Positions 33,066 through 39,454 of a stretch of 39,454 nt of DNA are shown one piece after another. The notes under the pieces are model-generated. The model was not told where the DNA came from and searched no databases. It saw nothing but the letters and a program-made list of their open reading frames with translations. The number at the start of each line of letters is the position of its first letter. Position 1 is the stretch's first letter. Position numbers and translations under genes: made by a program. Source of the DNA: an uncultured Pirellula sp. GTDB taxonomy: Bacteria > Planctomycetota > Planctomycetia > Pirellulales > Pirellulaceae. The DNA is taken from NCBI GenBank assembly GCA_903820735.1, contig CAIJIZ010000324.1:1-39454 (forward strand), given 5' to 3'.

Positions 33066-35543
33066 ATGTATGAAACGAAAGTCGACACGACGCTGGCAAA
33101 CGATTACAGAGCGATGACCCACACATCTACCGCAGCTTCTTTATCTGCACCCACTTGGAACGAAGCGGGTAACGGAACAAATCCAACTGGTTCACTCAGT
33201 TCCCACGAAACTGGTGAGCGGAAATCTGCGAACCACTCTACGGAAGTGCTTGAGCAGTTCAGTTATGACGATGACATTGTCCGATGGTTTGTGGCCGCGA
33301 CGATCCTTTGGGGAATTGTAGGCACATCCGTTGGCGTGCTCGTGGCGTTCTTGCTAGTAGCACCATCGATTACGGATGGTTTGCGAAGCGACGTTTCTTC
33401 GGTATTGTCTTTCGCACGATTGCGTCCGCTGCACACGAACGCAGCGATTTTCGCTTTTGCCGGGAATGCTATTTTCGCTGCGATCTATTACAGCACGCAG
33501 CGGTTGTGCAAGGCGAGAATGTGGTCGGACGTTTTAAGTCGATTGCATTTCTGGGGCTGGCAAGCGATCATCGTCGCCGCGGCTTTGACGTTACCTTTCG
33601 GGATAACGCAGAGCAAGGAGTATGCGGAACTGGAGTGGCCGATCGATATAGCCATTGCGGTCGTTTGGCTGTTGTTCTTCGGTGTGAACTTCATGATGAC
33701 CTTGATCCACCGCCGCGAGCGTCACATGTACGTGGCTTTGTGGTTTTACATCGCGACGATTGTCACTGTGACGGTCTTGCACGTGTTTAATAACTTGGTA
33801 GTCCCGATTGGATTGGGTAAGAGTTACTCGATTTACGCGGGGGTCCAAGACGCGTTGATGCAGTGGTGGTATGGTCACAACGCGGTCGCGTTCTTCTTGA
33901 CCACTCCTTTCTTGGGATTGATGTATTACTTCATGCCCAAGGCTGCTGAACGACCTGTGTTCAGTTACAAGCTGAGTATCATTCACTTTTGGTCGTTGGT
34001 GTTCATCTACATTTGGGCTGGCCCGCACCACTTGCATTACACAGCCCTGCCTGAGTGGGCAAGCACCTTTGGCATGTTGTTTAGCGTGATGCTATGGATG
34101 CCATCATGGGGCGGGATGATCAATGGCTTGTTGACACTGCGAGGAGCTTGGCACAAAGTCACCACCGATCCGGTTTTGAAGTTCTTCGTGGTCGGAATCA
34201 CCTTCTACGGCATGTCGACCTTCGAAGGCCCGATGTTATCGATCAAGAGTGTCAATGCGCTTTCGCACTATACCGACTGGACTATCGCTCACGTTCACTC
34301 CGGAGCTTTAGGATGGAACGGCTTCATGACGTTTGGAATGATTTATTGGTTACTTCCTCGTTTGTACCAAACCAAGTTGTGGAGTACCAAGTTAGCCGAA
34401 TGGCATTTCTGGATCGGAACGATTGCGATTCTTTTGTACATCATTCCGATTTATGCCGCTGGTATTACCCAAGGCCTAATGTGGCGAGCTCAGAAACCCA
34501 ACGGAGACTTGGTGTACGCGTTCCTTGAGACCGTCCAAGAGATCGTACCGTTTTGGTGGGTTCGCGTGGGAGCGGGGTCTCTTTATGTCATCGGCCTATT
34601 GATGCTCGCTTTCAATACAATCATGACCTGGAGCACGCGACCTTCGAAGTACGAGGTTCCTGTTTACTCCGCCCCACGATTGACCAAGGGTTACGTCGAG
34701 CCTGTGGCATCAGCAAGCAAACTGGATGGAACTCCGGTTCTGGATCTGGCGACCAAGGTCGATCGAGTCGCACAGATGAACTGGCACCGAGCTTGGGAGC
34801 ACATGCCGGTGAAGTTCACCGTAATGACAACGTTGGCTGTGGTCGTCGCAAGCTTGTTCGAAATCGTTCCTATGTTTTTGATTCGAAGCAACATTCCGAC
34901 TATCAATACCGTAAAGCCTTACACACCGTTAGAGATCGCAGGACGAGACATCTATGTTTCGGAAGGATGTTACAACTGCCATTCGCAGATGATTCGTCCG
35001 ATGGTTGCCGAGCGTTTGCTCTACGGTGAGTACAGCAAGCCTGGAGAGTCGGTTTACGACCATCCGTTCCAATGGGGCTCACGGCGTATCGGCCCGGATT
35101 TGGCTCGTATCGGCATTACCCAGCAAAGCGGATTTTGGCATTGGCGTCACTTCGAGAATCCTTCGGTCATCTCGCCAGGTTCAGTGATGCCAAGCTACAG
35201 GCACTTGCTCGAAGAACGATTGAACTTCAACGAAATTCAACCTCGTGTTCAGGCAGCGAAGTTCTTGCATCCAGAGTATCCGTACGATGTTACGAAGTCT
35301 GCTGACTTGGCTAGATTGCAAGCTGAAAAAGTCGCAGCACAAATCGTCCTTCAAGGTGGCCCGGTTGAATACAACGGACACATGATCAAGGATTCCACTG
35401 CCATCGCCTTGATCGCTTACTTGCAACGCGTAGGCACGGACTTGACGAGAACCGAAGAACCGGCGAAGCCGAAAGAAGCGGATGCGACGGTTGCAGACCC
35501 CACTGCTGACTCCACTGCTGACTCCACTGCTGGAGCTCAGTAA
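33066..35543 (+). CDS. ccoNO: cbb3-type cytochrome c oxidase, fused subunits I and II (CcoN-CcoO)
   Basis: The product (825 aa from the ATG at 33066) joins the haem-copper catalytic subunit CcoN to the monohaem cytochrome c subunit CcoO. The N-terminal part has about 12 or more membrane helices with the expected His-rich motifs (RPLHTNAAIFAFAGN, WWYGHNAVAFFLT, WAGPHHLHYTALPEW, AHVHSGALGWNG). The CcoO part starts near residue 585, with a membrane anchor then GCYNCHSQMIRP (CxxCH at about residues 635-639). It reduces O2 to water using electrons from cytochrome c and pumps protons at low oxygen. Separate genes are usual; fusions are known in some phyla. The C-terminus carries a short ADSTADST tail from a 12-bp repeat. 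Starts at 33018 and 33114 are alternatives. Confidence 0.93.
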   Translation: MYETKVDTTLANDYRAMTHTSTAASLSAPTWNEAGNGTNPTGSLSSHETGERKSANHSTEVLEQFSYDDDIVRWFVAATILWGIVGTSVGVLVAFLLVAPSITDGLRSDVSSVLSFARLRPLHTNAAIFAFAGNAIFAAIYYSTQRLCKARMWSDVLSRLHFWGWQAIIVAAALTLPFGITQSKEYAELEWPIDIAIAVVWLLFFGVNFMMTLIHRRERHMYVALWFYIATIVTVTVLHVFNNLVVPIGLGKSYSIYAGVQDALMQWWYGHNAVAFFLTTPFLGLMYYFMPKAAERPVFSYKLSIIHFWSLVFIYIWAGPHHLHYTALPEWASTFGMLFSVMLWMPSWGGMINGLLTLRGAWHKVTTDPVLKFFVVGITFYGMSTFEGPMLSIKSVNALSHYTDWTIAHVHSGALGWNGFMTFGMIYWLLPRLYQTKLWSTKLAEWHFWIGTIAILLYIIPIYAAGITQGLMWRAQKPNGDLVYAFLETVQEIVPFWWVRVGAGSLYVIGLLMLAFNTIMTWSTRPSKYEVPVYSAPRLTKGYVEPVASASKLDGTPVLDLATKVDRVAQMNWHRAWEHMPVKFTVMTTLAVVVASLFEIVPMFLIRSNIPTINTVKPYTPLEIAGRDIYVSEGCYNCHSQMIRPMVAERLLYGEYSKPGESVYDHPFQWGSRRIGPDLARIGITQQSGFWHWRHFENPSVISPGSVMPSYRHLLEERLNFNEIQPRVQAAKFLHPEYPYDVTKSADLARLQAEKVAAQIVLQGGPVEYNGHMIKDSTAIALIAYLQRVGTDLTRTEEPAKPKEADATVADPTADSTADSTAGAQ
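35500..35534. repeat. 12-bp tandem repeat at the 3' end of ccoNO
   Basis: CCACTGCTGACT occurs at 35500-35511 and 35512-35523 with a partial third copy. It encodes the low-complexity Thr-Ala-Asp-Ser tail of the fused oxidase subunit. Confidence 0.75.
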
Positions 35544-35546
35544 ACC

Positions 35547-35774
35547 ATGCTTAAAGATGTCGTCTCATGGCTGAACTACGCTTGGTTTGACGAAGTGGCT
35601 TTGGTGATCTTCGCCAGTTGCTTCGTCGCGATCGTCGTCTGGTCATTAACCTTACGGAAAGAGACGGTCGACCGATTTGGATCGATCCCGTTAACCGATG
35701 AAGTCGTCGATCCAAGAGATCCAAAACCCATCACTATCCCACGCAGTAACACCACACCAAACACACCTTCATGA
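35547..35774 (+). CDS. ccoQ: CcoQ-like small subunit of cbb3 oxidase
   Basis: The 75-aa peptide has one membrane helix (about 17-36, EVALVIFASCFVAIVVWSLTL) followed by a short charged tail, matching the size and layout of CcoQ/FixQ, which stabilises the oxidase complex. It starts 3 bp after the ccoNO stop and overlaps ccoP by four bases (ATGA). The call rests on size, topology and position more than on sequence motifs. Confidence 0.82.
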   Translation: MLKDVVSWLNYAWFDEVALVIFASCFVAIVVWSLTLRKETVDRFGSIPLTDEVVDPRDPKPITIPRSNTTPNTPS

Positions 35775-36493
35775 ATACCACAAACAAGTCTGTAACCGAG
35801 AACGTCACACTTGGACATTCATACGATGGAATTCGGGAATACGACAACCCGTTACCTGGTTGGTGGAAGTGGTTGTTCGTTTTGACCGTGGTGGTATCCC
35901 CCTTCTACTTGCTCTATTTCCATGTGGGTGGACCGAATCGTTCAGTACACGAGCAGTTCGCCGCAGCCCTTGATGCGAACCAAAAGAAGAAGTACGCGGA
36001 CATCGGCGACTTGACACCTGATGCTGTGACACTGGTAAAGTACATGAAAGACCCGGAATGGAACGAAGTTGGCAAGTCCATTTACAAGATGAACTGCGTT
36101 TCATGTCACGGGGCTGAGGGTGGCGGTGTAATCGGCCCGAATCTGTGCGATGAGAACTACAAGCACATCAAGAAGGTTGAAGACATCGTCAAAGTGATCA
36201 ACGAGGGGGTTGCCGGCGGTGCGATGCCAGCTTGGGCAACACGTATCCCCAACAAGAACGACATCGTGATGGTGTCCGCTTATGTCGCGAGTTTGCGAGG
36301 GACCTCTCCTGCGAATCCCAAGGGGCCTGACGGCAGCCCAATCGCTGCTTGGTCAGCCGGTGATACACCAGCAACCGGCGATGCACCAGCAACCGGCGAT
36401 GCACCAGCGACCGGCACTGATCCAGCAGCTAGCGATGCACCAGCAGCTAGCGATGCACCAGCAGCTAGCGATGCACCAACTAGAACGCCTTGA
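35771..36493 (+). CDS. ccoP: cbb3 oxidase subunit III (CcoP) with only one haem c site
   Basis: The 240-aa protein begins with the FixP/CcoP N-terminal motif (SYDGIREYDNPLPGWWKWLF) and a single membrane helix (about 34-52). A cytochrome c domain follows with C109-VS-CH113 and a distal Met candidate in GGAMPAWA. Canonical CcoP has two haem c domains; only one CxxCH is present here. The C-terminal 50 residues are Ala/Pro/Asp/Thr repeats made by 18-bp tandem DNA units. It would pass electrons from soluble cytochrome c to CcoO. The start overlaps the ccoQ stop (ATGA). It converges with the dihaem cytochrome gene 20 bp away. Confidence 0.9.
   Translation: MNTTNKSVTENVTLGHSYDGIREYDNPLPGWWKWLFVLTVVVSPFYLLYFHVGGPNRSVHEQFAAALDANQKKKYADIGDLTPDAVTLVKYMKDPEWNEVGKSIYKMNCVSCHGAEGGGVIGPNLCDENYKHIKKVEDIVKVINEGVAGGAMPAWATRIPNKNDIVMVSAYVASLRGTSPANPKGPDGSPIAAWSAGDTPATGDAPATGDAPATGTDPAASDAPAASDAPAASDAPTRTP
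36362..36478. repeat. 18-bp tandem repeats encoding the CcoP tail
   Basis: Six 18-bp units plus a half unit, in two variants: GATGCACCAGCAACCGGC-like (first three) and GATGCACCAGCAGCTAGC-like (next three). All are in frame and encode a DAPATG/DAPAAS-type tail. Confidence 0.85.
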
Positions 36494-36513
36494 TCGGGTC
36501 AACTGTCTATCGC

Positions 36514-38211
36514 CTATAGGCACTTTAGGAAGTTGATCAAGTTTTGGCGGTCTTCTTCACTTAAAGAGTCACCGAAGGTGTGTCCCGTATTGAGCATGCC
36601 AGTATAGAGTTCCGGTTTTGACGGGTCGACTTGTGTCCCCGTGACTTCGCTCAAGGCACGGCTGAGCTGTTCGACCTGTTTGGGTGTTCTCCAATCGGGA
36701 TCAAAGACGCGGACGTAGGGATCGGCTTGGATCAGCTTCTGAATCTCTTCGTGAGATTTATTCGATTCATCTACGTATTTCCATCCGACCCGCGTTTGAT
36801 CGAAGTTGTTCGGGTCGGTACTGCTGGGGTACATGCTGTATTTCTTTGGCCGTGAGCTCGAGTGCAACAAATCGTAAAGCGTTGGTACCGAAGCGTTGTG
36901 CAGGTAAGGTCCTCTGGCCCAGATTCCAACGAGTGGTGGAGCGAGGTATTTTTGTGTAGAAACAAGGGTGCCACTTAGAAACTTCTTCTTCTCCTCGATA
37001 TTCATATCAAAGATGTTGTTGATGCGCAGCGGGTCGGTTCCCAATTCCTCGTGATCGACCAGTTTTCCTGGGAAGCTAACCAAGTCGTATTGCTTGTCAT
37101 CGGTTCGTTTGAAGGTGCCGTGGCAATGAGCGCAGTTGTTTTCAAACACTTTAAACCCTGCGTCAGCGGATTGGCTATCGACGGATTGAATGAAAGGATA
37201 ACGAGGTGTTTTAAGGGAACTGAAGAAGGACGGGACAGTCTTTCTAAAGGTCTCCTTGGCCTCTAGGTAATCGCGTCCCAAATGGTCGCGATTGATTGCC
37301 ATCGCATAAGTCACATCGGCGACATTTCCGGAGAACCCTCCGTCGACGTACAAGCCTTGCCCCTCTGTTCCGTGAGTCTTCCAATAGTAGTTGGTCCATG
37401 GCTGTGGTTTCAAAAATGGGATCAACGGTACTTTCGCTTCAAGGGGTTTGGTGTAGCTGGTGCTATGTTTCTCCAAGAAGAAGCTGTAGTAGCGTAGCAG
37501 GCTGGGTTTTACTCCATCGGGCCGCAGGGTTGGAACGAGAATACCGTAGAAGTCCGCTGAATCGATAAAGAACCTGGGTAGGTTTTTGGCGAATAGGAAC
37601 CCCGGGCTTGCGTGGGAACTTTTGCAGATATTCTGGTGCAAGCGTTCGAAGTCCAAGAAGACGTTAGGGATTCCTTCGGCCAGTTTTGGTTGAGGATTTT
37701 TGGGGTCTGGGTTGGTGAACAGGACGGTGGAGTGGCACAGGCGGCAATTCGGGGAGATACCTGGTGCGCCGTTCATCGCGACATTGGCTTTGGTGCGAAC
37801 CACCCCCAATGTTACTGACTCCTCGATCCGAGCATCTTCAATCGGGCGATGAACGCCGTATCGCATGTCCATCTCATGCCACCAAGCGTCGCTGAATTCT
37901 TCGAGTTCCTTGAGCCGCGTCTTCTCGACCGGGTCGCTCGCTCCCGCAGCCCAAACTTCATGAATGGTCCCCAAACCATCGAAATTCCAAAGTGGAGTCG
38001 CGAGGGTGAACCGGGAGAGTATCTCAAGCTTCCCGGCTTCTACCAATTCTTTATTGGCGATCAATTCCTCCTCTCGCACTTCGAAAGGGGCTTTCTCAAG
38101 TCGATCTTCCGTGGGGTCTTGCGCGACCATTCCAACCGGAAATGCGATGAGCAACCCAAAGGCAAGAGTAGACGCCAATACGAGACGCTTGTGATTTGAT
38201 CGATCGTTCAT
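36514..38211 (-). CDS. Dihaem cytochrome c, RoxA/MauG/cytochrome c peroxidase-like, exported
   Basis: From the ATG at 38211 the product is 565 aa with a signal peptide (about 1-35, hydrophobic core VLASTLAFGLLIAFPVGMVA). Two haem c motifs are visible: C156-RL-CH160 and C360-AH-CH364. The C-terminal block LAPPLVGIWARGPYLHNASVPTLYDLL closely resembles the conserved region of RoxA-like dihaem oxygenases and dihaem peroxidases. The spacing of the haem motifs (about 200 residues) also fits that superfamily. The substrate may be peroxide or an organic molecule; this cannot be decided. An in-frame GTG at 38253 is an alternative start. It converges with ccoP, 20 bp apart, and could exchange electrons with the oxidase. 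Confidence 0.85.
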   Translation of the reverse strand: MNDRSNHKRLVLASTLAFGLLIAFPVGMVAQDPTEDRLEKAPFEVREEELIANKELVEAGKLEILSRFTLATPLWNFDGLGTIHEVWAAGASDPVEKTRLKELEEFSDAWWHEMDMRYGVHRPIEDARIEESVTLGVVRTKANVAMNGAPGISPNCRLCHSTVLFTNPDPKNPQPKLAEGIPNVFLDFERLHQNICKSSHASPGFLFAKNLPRFFIDSADFYGILVPTLRPDGVKPSLLRYYSFFLEKHSTSYTKPLEAKVPLIPFLKPQPWTNYYWKTHGTEGQGLYVDGGFSGNVADVTYAMAINRDHLGRDYLEAKETFRKTVPSFFSSLKTPRYPFIQSVDSQSADAGFKVFENNCAHCHGTFKRTDDKQYDLVSFPGKLVDHEELGTDPLRINNIFDMNIEEKKKFLSGTLVSTQKYLAPPLVGIWARGPYLHNASVPTLYDLLHSSSRPKKYSMYPSSTDPNNFDQTRVGWKYVDESNKSHEEIQKLIQADPYVRVFDPDWRTPKQVEQLSRALSEVTGTQVDPSKPELYTGMLNTGHTFGDSLSEEDRQNLINFLKCL

Positions 38212-38513
38212 GGATTGTTCATGCCCGTAGAAGAGGGGAAACCTAAGGATCACGTGACAGAAAAAGATTCAATGGTGTCAACTTGCTGAGGTACTTGAGG
38301 TATTTTAGCATGTAGAATGGATCGGTTTAGGAGGGGCAAATACAGTCTTGTTCGAATGGGAATGAAATTCGAATAGTGAGTGATAAAATTCAAGAGGATA
38401 TCAGAATCGGATAGTAAGTACTTTCATATCCTCGGAGCACGAGCATTGGGCCGTGGATACAGTGCCCATGGTAGTGGGCCCTAGATACTGGACCCTAGAT
38501 ACTGGGCGACAGC
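38212..38513. other. Divergent intergenic region with a 14-bp duplication
   Basis: About 300 bp between the dihaem cytochrome (minus) and the acyltransferase (plus). It is AT-richer than the flanks and must hold both promoters, but I could not fix a -35/-10 pair. A 14-bp tandem duplication CCCTAGATACTGGA lies at 38479-38506, just before the acyltransferase start. No gene seen. Confidence 0.5.
38479..38506. repeat. 14-bp tandem duplication upstream of the acyltransferase
   Basis: Two 14-bp units (38479-38492, 38493-38506) differ only at the last base. They end seven bases before the ATG at 38514, so they cover the ribosome-binding site position; no clear Shine-Dalgarno site is visible there. 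Confidence 0.75.
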
Positions 38514-39454
38514 ATGAATATTCAGCCTTATCGAACTCCAGATACTTTTTGGCCCCCGAAAATGTCGCGGTGGTGGTTCCGTCTCGTGGACCCTTTGCGT
38601 GTCAAAGCCCTTCGCGAACAGAGAATTGAGTCTATTGAAACCAGGGGCTTCGAACACCTCCAGCAATCGCTCGATGCAAATGCTGGGATCCTATTGGCCC
38701 CCAACCACTCGTTTCATTGGGATTCGTACTGCCTACTTGAGGCTGCTCGCCGTGCAGGACGCCCTTTCTATATCATGACCGCTTGGCAGGTCTTTCATCA
38801 AAGCAGCAGGTTCGAACGATTCTCCATGCAGCGGTGCGGTTGCTTCAGTGTCGACCGCGAAGGAACGGACATGGCTGCGATCAAGACTGCAGTCGACATC
38901 CTACAAAATCAACCCTCCCCACTGGTAGTTTTTCCCGAAGGAGATGTCTACCACACCAACGATCGTGCCACCCTGTTTCGCGATGGAGCAGCGGCGATGG
39001 CGTTGCTAGGCGCCCGCAAGAGCCAACGGGATATCGTGGTCATTCCTGTAGCGATCAAGCGATGGTATACCGAGGATCCGCAAGAGAGCCTTGAAAATAC
39101 CCTTTCTCAGGTCGAAGATCGCTTATTCTGGCGTCCGAAAAAACATCTCAGTTTGCAAGAGCGGATACTATCCATCGCAAGTGCTTTATTATCTCTGAAA
39201 GAACTGGAATATTATCAATCTGTCCAAGCCGGTACGCTTGCCGATCGCATTCAGACCCTTGCGAACCAAATACTTTCCGATGCGGAAATCAGATATACTG
39301 TTAATGCGCCCAGTGGTATCTTGCCCGAACGAGTCAAGGAAATCCGAAGGCGCATCATTCAACTGCAATCGCGACCTGAGGTATCGGATGCCGAGCTGAT
39401 TCAGTACGAGGCCGACATGCAAAGCATGTTCTTCGTCACTCAGTTGTACAGTTA
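38514..39454 (+). CDS. PlsC-type 1-acylglycerol-3-phosphate acyltransferase, 3' end cut by window
   Basis: The open frame runs from an ATG at 38514 to the window end (at least 313 codons, no stop). The N-terminal third contains the acyltransferase motif NHSFHWD with His65 and Asp70 in HX4D spacing, and later FPEGD at residues 140-144, corresponding to the glycerol-3-phosphate-binding EGT block. VDREGTDMAAI lies between them. The family transfers an acyl chain from acyl-CoA or acyl-ACP to a lysophospholipid or related acceptor. It lacks the usual N-terminal membrane helix and carries an extra helical region after residue 200, so the substrate could differ from lysophosphatidic acid. The C-terminus is missing from this window. 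Confidence 0.87.
   Translation, partial: MNIQPYRTPDTFWPPKMSRWWFRLVDPLRVKALREQRIESIETRGFEHLQQSLDANAGILLAPNHSFHWDSYCLLEAARRAGRPFYIMTAWQVFHQSSRFERFSMQRCGCFSVDREGTDMAAIKTAVDILQNQPSPLVVFPEGDVYHTNDRATLFRDGAAAMALLGARKSQRDIVVIPVAIKRWYTEDPQESLENTLSQVEDRLFWRPKKHLSLQERILSIASALLSLKELEYYQSVQAGTLADRIQTLANQILSDAEIRYTVNAPSGILPERVKEIRRRIIQLQSRPEVSDAELIQYEADMQSMFFVTQLYS

Noticed and set aside
38340-38400. tRNA-like GTTCGAAT segment
   Set aside because: The TTCGAAT strings occur without a foldable cloverleaf or acceptor stem.

Overview
The window looks like chromosomal DNA from a planctomycete, most likely a Pirellulaceae relative (Rhodopirellula/Pirellula-like). Reasons: planctomycete-typical families dominate (a PSD1 protein with DUF1549/DUF1553 and a cytochrome-like N-terminus, two DUF1501 proteins, Tat-exported Gfo/Idh/MocA oxidoreductases, a DUF1080 protein, a very large secreted HExxH metalloprotease). 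Genes are loosely packed, many have weak Shine-Dalgarno sites, and several are best read from GTG or TTG. No phage, transposase, CRISPR, tRNA or rRNA was seen. The last gene is cut by the window end.

Layout. 0-5 kb, minus strand: PDZ-repeat exported protein and a large zinc metalloprotease, separated by a strong intrinsic terminator. 5.4-8.2 kb, plus: Gfo/Idh/MocA oxidoreductase plus DUF1501 pair. 8.2-10.4 kb, minus: dihydrolipoyl dehydrogenase (lpdA) and ribosomal protein S4 (rpsD), the only clear housekeeping genes. 10.6-13.6 kb, plus: a phased A-tract region, then an MFS transporter overlapping a Tat-exported protein of unknown function. 13.8-21.5 kb, minus: N-acetylmuramoyl-L-alanine amidase, two DevC/FtsX-like permeases, a DUF1080 protein, an ECF sigma factor, a MacB-like permease and a GT4 glycosyltransferase. 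21.7-25.1 kb: a lipoprotein endonuclease/exonuclease/phosphatase, a HEAT/TPR protein (minus) and a divergent protein with two STN-like domains. 25.4-32.6 kb, plus: a LuxR-type regulator, PSD1, DUF1501 and Gfo/Idh/MocA proteins. 33.0-36.5 kb, plus: a cbb3-type cytochrome oxidase with fused CcoN-CcoO, a CcoQ-like peptide and a one-haem CcoP. 36.5-38.2 kb, minus: a RoxA/MauG-like dihaem cytochrome. 38.5 kb to the end, plus: a truncated PlsC-type acyltransferase.

How it fits together. The two Gfo/DUF1501 regions look like the periplasmic carbohydrate-handling modules common in planctomycetes. The oxidase and dihaem cytochrome form a respiratory block. The permease-amidase operon is the most suggestive system: two FtsX-fold permeases without an ATPase sit directly before a peptidoglycan amidase and behind seven tandem 11-bp repeats.

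Non-coding DNA carries much of the unusual signal: an 11-bp x7 array, a 16-bp x4 array, A-tracts phased at about 21 bp, a 14-bp perfect hairpin, and a dispersed CTCTGTGCCTCTGTG-type repeat. All calls come from reading the sequence; no database search was possible.
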